Positions 30,882-44,604 of a stretch of DNA of 48,351 nt are shown piece by piece. The stretch is from Circinella umbellata (Eukaryota; Mucoromycota; Mucoromycetes; Mucorales; Lichtheimiaceae): NCBI GenBank assembly GCA_025093555.1, contig JAIWNF010000124.1, forward strand, positions 1-48,351. The letters are read 5' to 3'. How positions within the stretch are numbered: position 1 is the stretch's first letter; each line of letters opens with the position of its first letter. The translations under genes were made by a program, and so were the position numbers. The notes under the pieces are model-generated. The model had not been told where the DNA came from. It was given only the letters and a program-made list of their open reading frames with translations, and did no database searches.

Positions 30882-33157
30882 ATGCTGGAATCTTTACAGA
30901 TAACGAATTTTTTTCGAGGCAACAGTTTGGTGATTGCCATTAACAGCGCCGCTGGTCTATCCATTTTTTTCTTTGGAGTAAGTCTTTCCTGCCTAAATTT
31001 AATAAATTAACTCAATTATTATTTATTTTATAGAAAATCATTATATTTTATTACTATAATTCAATAAAGTCAAACTCAACATATATATCTATATAGTATG
31101 ATCAAGGCGTGATGAGCGGTGTCAATATTTCACCAGACTACAAAGATACTATGGGTTTATGGGATAATGAAGCCCTTTTGGGTGGTATTGTTGCCGTATA
31201 TTATGCTGGTACATTAATCGGTGCCTTGATGGGTGGATATGTTGGTGACAGGATTGGTCGTATCAAGTGTGTTGTCGTCGGGTGTATTATTGCTTTATTC
31301 GGTGCTGCTCTTCAAACTGCTGCTCGAAACGTTCCTTGGATGATTTGCTCTCGTATTATTACTGGTATTGGTACAGGTCATTTGTAAGCTTTTTTTTTTG
31401 ACACTTTGCCAATAATCTATTAATAAAATAATTGAACAATAAAAAGGGATAACAATCATTGATGATTAATGAAAATAAATAATAGAAATGCTATTGTACC
31501 AGTATGGAGTGCTGAAACATCACATCATACTTCACGTGGTATGTTTATCGCAATGGAATTTACACTTAATATTTTCGGTGTTGTTATTGCGGTAAGTGAG
31601 AATAATCCATCATTCTACATTTCTCTTTTTTTCTTGTTCATCCGATTTTATGTCCAACAAAAAGGCTTATTTTTTTTATCCGTTTATATTTTTTTTTCTT
31701 TGACAACAGTATTGGATTGCTTTTGGTTTAAATACCTATGAAGGCAGTTTCCGATGGCGATTCCCTATTGGTTTTCAAATGGTTCCTTTGCTCGTTCTCT
31801 GTTTGCTAATCAACATTTTCCCTGAATCTCCTCGTTGGCTTGTGAAAAAAGGTCGTACAGAGGAAGCTTTACATATTCTTGGAGCTTTACGTGGTAACGG
31901 TAATGTGGGCCATCCTGATGTTATTCGAGAATATGAAGAAATTAAGGAAACATTATTACTTGAAGAAAAACAAGGTGGTGAACCTAACTATTGGGATATG
32001 TTATTCAAATATGACGAATTCAATATTCCTCGCCGTGTTCATCTATCTATTTGGTTACAAATTATACAAGAACTTACGGGTATCGGCGTTGTAAGTTTTT
32101 CTTCCAAATTTGGAGAGTGGTGGTAACCGGGACACAGAGCCAATATGATGACGATGACTAGTGATATTCATAATCCCCCCCTTTTTTTTACCAACATTAT
32201 ACCTATAGATCACAGTTTATGCCCCAGAAAGTTTCAGTAACGCGGGCTTTTCAGAACGAACATCCCAACTTTTATCAGGCTGTAATAATATCAGTTATAT
32301 GCTTTCGACATTAATAGCGGTATTTACGCTAGATAAATGGGGTCGTCGATTTACATTATTTTATGGTGCTGTGTGTCAAGGTATATCCTTAATTCTTGTT
32401 GCTATATTGACGAAACCTGATATTATGGAGAAGAACCCAACAGTAAGTTAAAAAAATTGTACATATAAGAACATAACTTTTTTTGGGGGGTGTGGAAAGA
32501 TGAAATGAATACAAAATTTTTGATCAGGTGATTGATTTGCAACCTTCCAAAAAAAAAAAATGTTAGGGGTTCGGTATTGGAGGTGCCTTATTCATCTTTT
32601 GTTATACTGCATTCTTTGGTATGACCTGGCTTACGGTTCCATGGCTTTATCCGGTAAGTGATACCTAACCCACTCAAGTTAGAACTGATGTTCTGAGAAT
32701 ACTAAATTTATTATTAACAAATTCAATATAATATTATTGTAATTAGGTCGAGATTTACCCACTTCGTGTCAGAGCTCGTGGTGGTGCATGGAGTGTGGTT
32801 GGATGGTCTATTGGTAACGCTGTAGTCATGGAAATTACTCCTCCTATGTTAAAAGGTATCGGATGGGCTACATTTATTTTGTTTGGTGCTCTAAACTTCC
32901 TTGCTATTCCTGTTGTTTGGGCAATGTATCCTGAAACCATGAACAAAACTTTGGAAGAATTGGATGTAATTTTCAGTACAAGATCCTTACTTGTCTGGAA
33001 CGCCGAAAAAGAATTACGCGACAAGGGTATTGATCCAGATGATCCGTTGGCTCACCTTGAAAGAGTTGAGAAAACGGAGGTTGCTGAAAGTAGTAGTGAT
33101 CCGTCAGCTTCAAATGAAAAGTTAACAAAGAAGGACAACGCGGATAACCTTGCTTAA
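30882..33157 (+). CDS. MFS sugar (hexose-type) transporter
   Basis: Seven exons: 30,882-30,977, 31,097-31,383, 31,486-31,591, 31,710-32,090, 32,209-32,442, 32,567-32,653 and 32,747-33,157 (533 aa, phases consistent). Sugar-porter hallmarks are all present: FGYDQGVMSG in helix 1, GDRIGRIK loop 2-3, a GTG helix 4 region, PESPRWLVKKGR, QELTGIGVITVYAP in helix 7, DKWGRRFTLF, and PETMNKTLEELD after helix 12. The C terminus is hydrophilic and acidic, then K/S-rich. It would move hexoses or related sugars across the plasma membrane by proton symport; the substrate cannot be told from sequence. The start is the ATG at 30,882, in frame directly with RGNSLVIAINSAAG. A longer N terminus through an upstream exon is possible. 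Confidence 0.92.
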
Positions 33158-35269
33158 AGAAACTACTTTTTTTTCGATTTGTTTATGGCTATTATTATTA
33201 TTATTATTATTCTTTACAGAATTTAGAAACAGATTTTTTTTTTCATTGTTGTTCCACAAAAAGAAGAAATTATGTTTTCATTTTCTATTTTCCTCCGCTC
33301 TTATTACTCAGGCGTGTGTATTTTTTTTATACTATTTTGTATGATTATATTACATTTTTACTTTTTATTATTTTATTATCTGCATTCAGCCCTTTTGTGT
33401 TTCCAAACTTCTCTTTTGAGTTTGTGACTTTACTGTTTTATTTAACTTATTATAAACTTATACCAAATTTTACGCTTGATCCTTATCTGTCTAAATATTT
33501 GTGTTTTCTTATTGTTCCCGATCAAGGAGCCCGGGTTTCGGAGTTAATTTTATAACCATAAGCAGCTTGTCAGCAATTCTCGAACAACACAGGAATAGCT
33601 CCTTCTTTGTACTTAAAGAAAAAAATTAAAAAGGAAGATACCAGAAGGAATGGGAGATATTATTAGAAATGTATGTTGTAGTAATAAACGTCAAACAAAG
33701 CTAAACCTTACCTGTCGCTGTTCCCAAAACTGCATTAGGTATTATGGGACGATTTCAATAATTTTAGCTTTTCTATCTTTCGTGCCACTGGAAGGACCAG
33801 CATCATCATAAATATATGACAAATTTAAAAAATGTTCATGTTGACGTTTAGGTTGTGCTGAGCCACTCAAAATAAAAAGAGCAACATCATGAAGCAATAA
33901 ATAAACTTTTTCTTTTCATGCTCACTCAAAGTTTAGCATAAAAAGAGAAGATAATTACTATTTTTTTCTATGACGTTATGGTTGCTTACTGAGAATACTA
34001 CGTAAAGAACTTGTTAAAGATTTATTGTGTTATTATGAAATACTTTCTTTTTTCTTAATTTGCATCATCAAGTCGGAATAAAAAGTCTTTAGCAAGTTAC
34101 GTTTTCTCTTTTTTTCTCGCTCCTGGCGGTGTGCTAAAGTTCTGTTTTCAACTTGTGTGAAAAACCGAGGATATTATTATATTAACATCAAGGTAACCAG
34201 TGAACGGCATGTTTCTCTCTCTTTTTCAACAAATAACTTGACCATATCTTCAACTCATCCTTTTGGGCAGTAATGTACTTTAAAGTTGAATTAATAGCTC
34301 TCAGATTAGTTAGCTTTTCTTGATTCTGCCTGCTGGTTAAGAGGAAAATATTCATGCCGCTACTCAGTCCCTCCGACAGTAGCCGTTCCTGTTTTGCTGG
34401 CCAATGCGCTTCTTAGCATTCCTGTGGTTATTTTCTTCAATACATAACCCCGTTCTTTAAAAGCTTTCGGTATCTATATAGTATCATATATTTAACTAAC
34501 AGGCAAAAACGAGATTCTACATGGAGTCATAGGCTCAACCTATGACAGACGTCGCAGAAATTATTTTTTGAATTGGGTTTCATAAAATCCAGCAAAATAT
34601 ATCACCCCACGTGGGGATCATAAAGTGCATTAATTTTAGCGTGTAATATTAGGTTTAGTATAAATAGAGTAGCCTTGATTAAATCGTCACCACTTTTTTT
34701 TTTTTGGGAAGAGCAATAAATTATTCATGTATAAAATAAGGATATATTGTAGGTGAGATTTTACTGTCTCTTTTCTAACATACTCATTTATCAACTGATC
34801 AAGTTTATCCTCGTAAACTGTAGAGAAATCTTATTATTATAGATTATTTTTTTTAAAAAAGAAACCGGGTAATGGGCTTGAAATTAGCCAATATAGTAAA
34901 GCTTTTGCGACTCCCGTTAGCTACGTAATAAACCATGACATGATTTTTCAACCAACAGCAAACTGATACAATCATACCTATCCTGGCGATCCACTACCTA
35001 GTAATATGCTACTATAAATATATTAAACTGAACCACGGTATTTTATTGGGAGAAAGTTACGTGGAACGCGTATTGAAAAGTCAAATATTTATTGTCAAAT
35101 CGGGGTTAATCATATAAATACACTTTACTACGAAAATAATTGATATCTTTAATGAAGAAACATAAGGGAGATCATTTTTATATCGATATGTACAGAAATG
35201 AAAATTGAAAAAAAAAAAAAAAAAAATGATAAACTGTCATTGCAATTTTTTTGATTGCCTTTTCTAATT
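33158..35269. other. Intergenic, no gene seen
   Basis: 3' flanks of the convergent transporter (+) and sulfotransferase (-) genes. Poly-T and ATT runs near 33,170-33,250. I saw no exon with plausible splice partners, RNA gene or transposon signature. Confidence 0.5.
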
Positions 35270-36200
35270 TTACTTGAACAAATTCTCACGCATATGTACA
35301 AACTCCTCATTAAGAGACTTTGTGGAGTTGGATGTTGGGTAAGGTCCTGATGGCACAGGTTTTCCAAGGAACGGACAAATTTTTTCCCAAGTGATACCTT
35401 CCCTCAAATCAAGAATCAATAAGCGATCTTTTGGAACGTTATCCAAAACCCATTTATTATGCGCTTCGTAGCGAGCCTTGAAAATCTCGGGTTCATTTTT
35501 AAACTTTTCCATATCTTGAAATGCTCCATCCAAAAAAATAGTTTTAATCATTTTTCGAGTACGAACATAATAATCTGGAGCATTTTCGGGAAGCCAATCA
35601 TGTATCGTGTAAATAGTGTTTAGAACAGACTTGTACCAACTATCTGCATCTCGTTTGGTAAGTATTACTTTAGCATTAGGGTAATGTTTGAGTACTTGAT
35701 CAATAACAGAAATTGTTGGACTATTGTTATTATAGATAGACATCAGCAAAAAAGAACATCATTTGATTATAATAATCTAATCGATTCAAAGAGTATATAT
35801 ATATTCTTTCTGCCCAGCCTGTTTTTTTTCCGAGAAGTGTCTGTTAAAATAAAGAGGAAAAAAAAAGAAGGTATTACATACCAATCTACTGCAGCAGTAT
35901 ATCCTTCATAAACCCAATCCCAGTCAGTCGGCTTTTCAGGATTTTTATATGCTTCTTCGAATACTTCTGGATGACCATCGCCTGAAAGCATAGAACGCAT
36001 ATGGTGTGTATTATATCTAAATAATACTAATAATTTAGTATCACATATAGTTTATGGAGTAAGATGACGCAATATGGTGCAAAGACATATCTTCGTCAAC
36101 TTTTTTTTTCAGGTATTTACCCTAGCATATTAAGTGCTTCGCGTAAACTATCAGTTCCTGTTCTTGAACATCCTGCTCCAATAACTTCCAAAGGTGCCAT
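35270..36200 (-). CDS. P-loop sulfotransferase-like protein (Sulfotransfer_4 type)
   Basis: Three exons on the minus strand: 36,200-36,121, 36,016-35,882 and 35,720-35,270 (666 nt, 221 aa). The N terminus MAPLEVIGAGCSRTGTDSLR is the PAPS 5'-phosphosulfate P-loop of this family. Exon 2 continues YNTHHMRSMLSGDGHPEVFE and ends VDW. Exon 3 has the VILTKRDADSWYKS segment that matches the 3'-phosphate binding part, and a C-terminal WEKICPFLGKPVPSGPYP typical of the family. The length is close to the usual 220-260 aa. It likely transfers sulfate from PAPS to an unknown small acceptor in the cytosol. The family also contains proteins with unproven activity. Confidence 0.88.
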
Positions 36201-39200
36201 GCTATTATATTTTTTTTTATTTCACAGTTAATTAATTTATTATTGTAATAAATTAAATATGAGATGCTCAGGAAGAGAAAAGAAGAAAAGTAAAGAAAGA
36301 TGCTTGCTTGTCTTTCTAAATTACTTGAGGCTTAAAGAATTGACGGAGACTGTAATATATTAATTACAGGTGGTACGACAATTGAGTGCTTTCGTTTTTG
36401 CGGGGATATTATGGCCCGATTTGTTTACAAAGGTATCATGTTCTTGTGGATGATAAGATTAGACTAAGTGCAAAAAGATGAATGGTTATTTCTATAAATA
36501 GGTGTTATCAGAAACATAGTCAGTTCATAAATAAGCATGTTCCTTGTTTCTGCTACCATTATGTTGGTTCAGTAGTAGGAGTAAAAACAACATTTTATGT
36601 AAAGTTGAATGCAATTTTGTTTGACAAAGAGCTATATAAGAACATCTTGTTCAATTATATGAGCAGTACTGTATGCTAAAATGTGACGTATATTCCAAAC
36701 ACTGGTTTTTGTTGTGCTAAGATAAAAAATAGTTTACTGCTCCAATACATGTTATGCATCCATGGAAACACACTGCAAGTTAGTCTCTGAGCAAAATAGT
36801 TCTTGAGCATATCTACGTAGAATCTTTTGAAAGCAGTTTCCACGGGAACAGACATGAATTTTATTTACTGGATACTACTGCTGTAGCATGGCTTGTTATT
36901 TTTAGTCTTTTAAGAATTCACATGAAAGTCTTACCCTCTTAATATATTATTTAATTTGCATATTTCAAAGCCTTGTTTAAGCTCACTCCATTCCATTGGA
37001 TCCCAAAACATATATATAATACATACTATATAAAAAAAACTGAATATTCAATAGTAGGAAAAGATCTTTACATGATTCACTTATTATGAAGGTATATAGA
37101 AGCAAAAGGATCGCTTGTGACAACAAATTTTGATTTTTAGAATATAATTACGGAGTCAAATTACTCCTAAACCACCACGTCTACGTATGTGCATCTACAT
37201 ATATAGTATGCGTACGTATACACGAATCAATATTATTGCATTGCGTACTTTTATTTACGTATTAATCCAAAATTAATTTTATGTAATGAGCGATGATATT
37301 GTATTATTGAAATTATACTTGCGCATTTCAATAAATATAGACATTATTGCATATGTTTAAAGTCCTTGTTAATTTTGGTAAACCTACTACCTTTGATGCA
37401 TACAAGAGTTCGCACTTTAGAACCAAAATTTTCAATCCATCTTCAAGGTTTACGTACCTGTTATTACCTTGGCTTGATCAATTGAATTGTCTTTCCTGTG
37501 GAATAGAAAAAATATGACAAACAATGGAACACTTCACATCAAATAATTCATTTTACCCACTATACAAAAAAATTGAAAAAGACCAACCACCCACCAAAAG
37601 ACCTTATTAGTACAACTATCGATCGAAAAAGAGATAAAGAATACAACAGACGAAAAAGCACAGGGAACTCAATTCGATGCCATCGAGAAAAACGCATCAT
37701 CGAACCAATACTCTGCCTGCCGGCATTTCACGTGCTCAACACCGGTTAATTGAATGTTCTGTGCATTACATCACCCACCCCACACACAAACACAGCTTTC
37801 CAGAAACACACAGTGTCTTTTCTTATTTATTTTTATTTTACTTACGTATGATAAAACTTAGTTTTTTCCACGTTTCTACCGTATATTTATCTACTATCCT
37901 CCTCCCTCCCCCATTAGGTTAAATTTTCCTCTCAATGAGGAGGTTTTCAGTTGATACCTCTTTACTCCATTTTGTACCGCAAGGAAGCGACCATATGTCC
38001 ATTGTCGAAGGTCACTCTAGCCTTCCATTTTAATAAATATAAATTTTAACCTAAAGTTTTCGCTGTATGGTACTTCTACACATCCTTGATTTACGTAAAA
38101 CAGGGGTAAATCATCAGTATAATGTATTAAATATATATTACTTGTAGTAGATTATTATAGTCATGTGCAGGATAATCATAACACAGTAACGGTATTATGA
38201 TTCTAATAGCATTATGATATGGTGTTTTCTTATACGTAGCTTATCATTATGACACCAAGAAGCATTACAATACAAGTAACCCATGAAAACAGAATCGAAA
38301 ACTAAGTATACAGGATTTGTGCAATATATAAATTACGCAATAAAAGTACGTAGCCTAATTAACGAGGAAAATCATCGAAAACGCCACAAATAAAACTAAC
38401 TGTTTCTGCTGCCGATATGGGCTATATTGGTTTGAGTATATGTCACATTTATATTGAATACAATATCAAATATATTATGTAGAAGCATGTAGAAGCTAGG
38501 TAGAGATGCATGATTAAGAGTACGTATTTAGACGACGCATAAAACAGCAGCGTTTCTAACCATTTAATTCTCTATAGGGGTACTTATGTATTATATGTTA
38601 TCGATTCTTTCATCGAATGAAAGCTTACTATTGCAAGTCAAAAGGGTTATACTATATAATATACACGTTACTACAGGGACGGCTCCTTTTTTTGAGTAAT
38701 ATTATGTTTTTTATTCTTAGGAAAGTAAACATCTTTGTTGGAAAACATTATGTTTATGGTGATTATCTTGCTCCATATAGGAATAATAGGCTATTTACTT
38801 CACACCTTTAGAAACATATTATTATCAAACTATGCGAATGATGGCTAAACTGATTTCACATATGCTATGAAACGTAGGCTTATACTTCATTTCTTCCTTG
38901 ACAACAATATTTAATAACACTGAGACATTTTTTCATTTTGTTGTAACATATCTGAGACCTGTAACAAAAAAAATGCTTGAATATGATTCTCACTCCGAAG
39001 TGTTTGGGACCTTGAACACTATAGCGTGTTGCCTCGTGGTTCATGACGTTTTTAGAGGCGGTAACCAAGTTTTTTTTTTAAATACATATTTTTCTGTTTT
39101 CCTTTCACTTTTTTTCCTCCCCCCTCTCCCTTCTCTACCCTCCCCTTTTATTATTATTCCCTTTTCTTATATACTTCATTTCCGACCGACAACAACAAAT

Positions 39201-39414
39201 TTACCATTAATAATATTATATCGACCTTTAATCCTTTTCTTTTTAAACAAAAAAAGACCCTTTCTTTTCTCGTAAATATTCAACCAAACTTAACCTCGTT
39301 TTTTTTGTTACTCTTTGCACATTCTAACTTTCTTCACACTACAGTTCATTTTTCAACTTTTTATACAATAATACTTTCCTTTTTCTTTCCTTTAAAATTA
39401 ATTACTGCTAAAAG
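36201..39414. other. Long intergenic region between divergent sulfotransferase and HOOK genes
   Basis: Over 3 kb without a supported gene. An open frame at 37,677-37,922 (MPSRKTHHRTNTLPAGISRA, then low complexity) has a plausible start but no motif and no clear splice sites. C/T-rich sequence at 39,090-39,400 is typical of a HOOK promoter/5' UTR. TACGTA palindromes are frequent (for example around 37,180-37,265). Confidence 0.45.
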
Positions 39415-42400
39415 ATGATGTTATCAAAAGCCGATGCCGAAGCCTATGTTGATTGGGTAATATAAATAGATAAATAGTCATTCACGTATATATATAAACC
39501 TATATAACTTTCTATACGTTCTATATTTTTTGACACCTTTATTTCAATTAGATTAATTCATTCGAAAATATTTCTCATCAATGTACACATATAACTGATT
39601 TATCAGACGGTATTATATTATTCGAAGTTCTTGCTGATATGTAAATATCATTAATATTATGACGTTTTATTTTATAATGACAACAGCAACAATAATAATA
39701 TATATATATATATATTATTACTATTATTATTTGGGCTTTTGGTTATTAATAACAAACAACTTTAAAAATAGTGACCCAAAATGGTTTAAACTAATTCGGT
39801 CTGCGGATGTGGGCGACAACTGGGTATTGAAAATTAACAATTTAAAAAAGCTACACAAACTTGTTTCCCGATATTATGAAGAAGTTCTCGGTCGTCAATG
39901 TGAAAATTTACCTCCCGTCAATCTTGGAGCTATTGCAAAAGATGCAGATGTTAAAGAAACCGTTCAATTATGTCAACTTGTTATATGTATTGCTGTTCAA
40001 TGTAGTAAAAATCAAGTCTATATTAATAAGATCCAAAGCTTGTCACAAAATGCTCAACATGCTTTGATGCTTAGTATTGAAGATGTTATAAAAACGACTT
40101 CGGGAGCTGGTGGAGATCAAGATCCTAATGCATCTGATTCTAATTATCGTGCTGGTTCTACTGGTGGCGGTGGTGGTGCTTCTTCGGCAAGTGCTGCTAT
40201 GGGTGGTCGTTCTCGACCTACTTCATCCTATGGACAGTAAGTTATCATTTAAATTCAATATGCATCTAGGCAAAAAAAAAGAGGAGCATTAAAGAAAATA
40301 AAATTATTACAGGGAAGCCATGTTACGTAATCCTGCTGAACTCGGTAGAATTCTTGAAGAAAAGCAAGACTTAGAAATGCAACATAAAAAAATCATTGAA
40401 GAACATGCTCAACTTCGCTATCGTTATGTATGTTATATTATATATATCATTGTCAATTAATACTGTTTCGGTATATATGTATACGATGAGGCACTTGACT
40501 GAAAACTAATTTTTTTTATATTAATTTAGGATGAACTTGAATCTGAAAAAATGGATTTACAACTTCGATTACGGGATATGGATAGAGCTGTTGAACAAGC
40601 TAATGAAACTGGACGTGCAGATTTTGTCATGCGTACTGAAATCGAACATTTGAAACAGGATCTGTAAAGTATATTTTATTTTTATATTATAAAAGCAAAT
40701 ATTATGGTAATTAACATATATATAAATATATTTTTATAGTCAAAGAAGCGAAGATCGTCGACAAGAACTTGAATTAGCTTATGAACGAGAAATAGTTAAA
40801 GTCGAAGAATTGACTCGCAGAGTAAGTGCAATATTTCAACTACCTTTTTTTTTTTTTCTCCTTCATTTTAAAAACTATGTTCCCTCACTAATCATAATAA
40901 ACTTAAATACATAATAGAATGATGATTATGCCAAACGTGTTGAACAAGCTTCCAGATTAAGCGATCAATTAGATGAATATCGTCATGCAGCCGAAAAACT
41001 TCAAAAAGCCGAAAATGTTATTGAAAAATACAAGAAAAAGTTGGAAGAAAGTGCTGATTACCGACGCCAAATCAAGGCGATGGAAGAACAAAATCATAGT
41101 TTGATGGAACGTAATACCCACATTGAAGAGGAATATCGTAAAGTTCTTGCATTCAAGACGTTAATGGATTCATATAAGGAACAAGTAGCTAATCTTGAAA
41201 CAGCCAATAAGACTTTGATTCGAGATAAGAACAAGATGGAATATGAATTACAACATATGAGCAAGAAAGTTGAAATTCTTGAAGCGGATCGTGCTCGTGA
41301 TATGGATCGTATTCAAGTGCTTGAAGAAAACTTGCAAGAAGTTCAACTTGGTGGTAAGTTATATATAAAATAATTAAGTTTTTTTTTAATATAGGAAAAG
41401 AACAAGGGAATGTAACTTTACCATCAAAAAAATCTAATTAAATTTTTTACTTTAAAATTAAATTACTCATATTCTTTTATCTTTAAAATAATTGAATTTC
41501 TGAAGGTACTATTGACCCTGTAATGACTCGTCAAGAAGTTGGTGGCGATCCTGATGACATGGATCTTGACGAGGGTGGAATTAACGATTCATTGGAAGAA
41601 TCACTCAAGGAATCTAATGTCACTGAATTGTATGTTTTTGTTTTTTTTTCCTGTATACTTAATTTAAAAAAGAAATTCTTGAATGTGATATCTAATATTT
41701 CTTTTTTCTTTTCAATTTTCATTAGGAGGCTTTCCAATCGACGTCTTCAACGTGAAAATAAATCCTTAAAAGAAGAAAATGCATCTGGTCATCAAGTAGT
41801 AGTATTGAAACATTTGTTAGAAGATGCTAACCGTCTCAAGGGTCAGTTTGAAAAGGTAAATTATCGATTTAGATTAATTCGGTTGCCTTTTTTTTTTTAA
41901 TTCAAAACTTATTCATTTATGGAATATATAGCAATACTTGGAAGTTTCACAAGAGCGTGATATCCTTCAAAGTGACATGGCACGTATTCGTGAAAATGTT
42001 CCTGACGCACTCATGGATCAATCTCAACACACATTATCATATCGTTTACATATTATTGATTTGGAAAAAGAATCCAAGAGTTTACGTGAAGCAAATGCTA
42101 AACTTGAATCTAAGATTGCTGAAGGTAAATTTGCCTTTGGTGATAATGCCGAAGAATTCAAGCAAGTTTCCCAACGAACACAACAACTTGAAGAACAAAC
42201 CAAGATGCAATTACAAGATATCAACAAACTCTTGCTTGAAAAGGATTATTTACAAAGTCAAAGTATTGAACAAAAAGATTTGCTTTTGGAAAAGGAACGT
42301 CTTAATAGTGAAATGAAGGCATCTCTTGCAGCTTATGAAGCTAAAGATGATGAACCTATCAAACAACAAAATGCACAATTGCAAGCCCAAACCATTCATT

Positions 42401-42765
42401 TACAAGAACAAATGCGTGAATTGAAGACAAAGTATAGAAAAGCTAAAGATTTTATTATGCAACAAGATAAAATGATTAAGGATAGTAAAAATGGTATTCC
42501 TTCTGGTGATGGAAATAATGATGAAGCTATGGCAGCATTACAAACCGAACTTCGACTTCGTGATGAAGAAAATGATAAACTCCGAAAGCAGTTGCATGAA
42601 GTACGATTGCAAACCCGTCGTGAACAACAATTGATTATTTCAGCATGGTATGATGTAGCTCGTCGTACACAAAAACAACTTGTTAATTCCAAAGTAGCAC
42701 CTTATCCAAATTCATGGCTTGGCCAACAACGTGGTGTATTGGATAGTCAACTTAAGCGCCGATAA
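39415..42765 (+). CDS. HOOK family dynein-endosome adaptor
   Basis: Ten exons: 39,415-39,456, 39,552-39,640, 39,772-40,236, 40,313-40,427, 40,530-40,663, 40,740-40,821, 40,918-41,353, 41,506-41,629, 41,726-41,855 and 41,932-42,765 (816 aa; every phase agrees). Residues 1-155 form the HOOK calponin-like N domain (ITDLSDGIILFEVLADIDPK, WVLKINNLKKLHKLVSRYY). A G/S-rich linker (AGSTGGGGGASSASAA) follows, then an almost continuous coiled coil to about residue 770 and a C-terminal cargo-binding region (LIISAWYDVARRTQKQL). In filamentous fungi HookA links dynein to early endosomes together with FTS and FHIP partners; that role is inferred by family. The start could be either of two adjacent ATG codons (39,415 or 39,418). 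Confidence 0.93.
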
Positions 42766-43399
42766 AACAATAACAACTTCATCAAAACCTTTTTTTCTTT
42801 TTCATCATACAACTCATTCACTCAGTTCTCGAAACATAAATACTCCATTTCAACACCCCTTCTTTATAACAAAGTTATCCATTCACATACTTCATATTTA
42901 TATATACACATTCTTCTCTTCTTTCTCTTTCCCTTTTCCTTTTTATTATCTCTTTTATTCATTTTATATCAACACCATTTCGTTATTATTATTTACTATC
43001 CTACTTTTTCTTTCTTTCTTTATCATTTCAATATCCATTTATTTTCTTTCTATTTCCTGTTTTAATAAACTTTTTTCTCTTTATGGTTCATGTTTCTTAT
43101 TATAATAATAGTATACAGTTTAGTTAATATGATATATGGGTTTATTCACAAAAAAAAAACGAATGTCTGATTACTTTAGTCAATATCTGTAATTTGTAAA
43201 TTTATACGTACGTAATTAAAACGAGAAAAATAAGAAGGAAAAAAGAATAATGGTTGAAAACAGTTGTGTGATTGAATTTACAGCTTAGACCAATATGGAA
43301 AATGTCATCAACATGAAAGAACTAATATACATCAGTGTGATAAACATTAACAAGACTATTTAAAAGGCAACATCATTACTATTCCACCGAATCTTTTGG
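42766..43399. other. HOOK 3' flank, no gene seen
   Basis: T/C-rich sequence after the stop (to about 43,080), then AT-rich DNA with TACGTACGTA near 43,205. No gene or repeat recognised. Confidence 0.5.
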
Positions 43400-43850
43400 T
43401 AATATGTACAGTAATATCAAACCAATTGATAAAAATGAATGTACAGCATTTTCTTACGTAAGATTATAATCATATCATCTTATTACTTTACTAATGATAA
43501 ACTATTCTTGATACGATCAAAAGTAAAAAATAATCATTTCTCAACAACTCACATCAAACTTCTACGTACAACTGCTTTTGATTAAGTATTATAAATATTG
43601 GTATTATTAGAACATCAACCAAAATAAAAGTGTCTTATCTTATTTACTTCCGTCGAGATATAGTTGTTAAAAGATGTTACGTAATGTAGACTATTTTTTC
43701 AAAAGATAAATTATGATGTCAACATGATTCTTTTTTCTTCTTTAAAAATCCAATATAATTAAAAAATTGACTTCTTTTTTTCTTGTCCCATGAGTTGTCT
43801 CATAATAAAAAATAATATAAATATAAATAGAAGTCAGATATATCAATTTC
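43400..43850. repeat. Interspersed repeat, uninterrupted copy (relative of 17,380-17,853)
   Basis: Colinear similarity to the left flank of the MULE and, after the position matching its T9 site (TTGACTTCTTTTTTTC here), to the right flank. I estimate 70-80% identity by eye. It represents the pre-insertion arrangement. Confidence 0.65.
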
Positions 43851-44600
43851 TTTCTTTCTTTCATACGTAATTGTTTTAATATTTGTTATTCAAAATACTA
43901 TTGTTTGTATAATGAATATCAATTACATTTCATATATTTTCACACACTCTGTATTATAATGAACTTTTTTTTTTATCATCTCATCGGATACTCATATAAG
44001 CAAGTCGTTTGGTCATCCGGTTCTATTCTCTTGGAATTTGTTTCCCTTTTGGTTATACAAGTCCTGGTCATCCGATTTTTTTTTCTGGCACTACGTACTC
44101 ACATACTGCTTTATTACAAGACACAAGTTTATTCTCTTTTTATAACAAGAGTTGTTTTTTTTCTTTCATCTGTTCAATTGTGGTTCTCTTTCTTTTGTCT
44201 CCAAAGGTGCTGCCAACCATCTTTCCTACTACTACGGGTACACATATAATTTATTTCTTTTAAACAATCTACTACAGTCAGCCTCCGGTTTTTGCACACC
44301 TGATTTTTTGTCGCAGAATCGAAGACTTTTAGCAACACTCACAACGAAAACCATTTTTGTTGATTCTTTCTGGTTTTATGACTCTATATATTGTTCGAAA
44401 GCTTTTTCTGACGGATGACCTCATGTGTTGTGGGATGTATCGTCTCTCGGCGAAGGCCTAGTGACAACGTACTGGTGTCAAGGAGTACTTGTGTAAGCTG
44501 GTTTCTTATTCTCTTAATTTTTTGGAATTTTGAAAGCAATATACTGGGTAGTATAATATATTAATAAAACACTTTCTATGCTATTCTTCGTATGATGGTT
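43851..44600. other. Intergenic, no gene seen
   Basis: T-rich. Three overlapping forward open frames at 43,905-44,418 are hydrophobic because of poly-T composition and show no coding motif. The sequence just before the ASCC1-like copy (44,430-44,600) is unlike the original gene. Confidence 0.5.
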
Positions 44601-44604
44601 CAGG

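Noticed and set aside
37677..37922. Forward open frame with ATG (MPSRKTHHRTNT)
   Set aside because: Composition turns into low-complexity F/L/Y-rich sequence, and no motif or splice partner was seen.
43905..44418. Three overlapping hydrophobic open frames
   Set aside because: They arise from T-rich DNA read in three frames and show no family motif or codon pattern.
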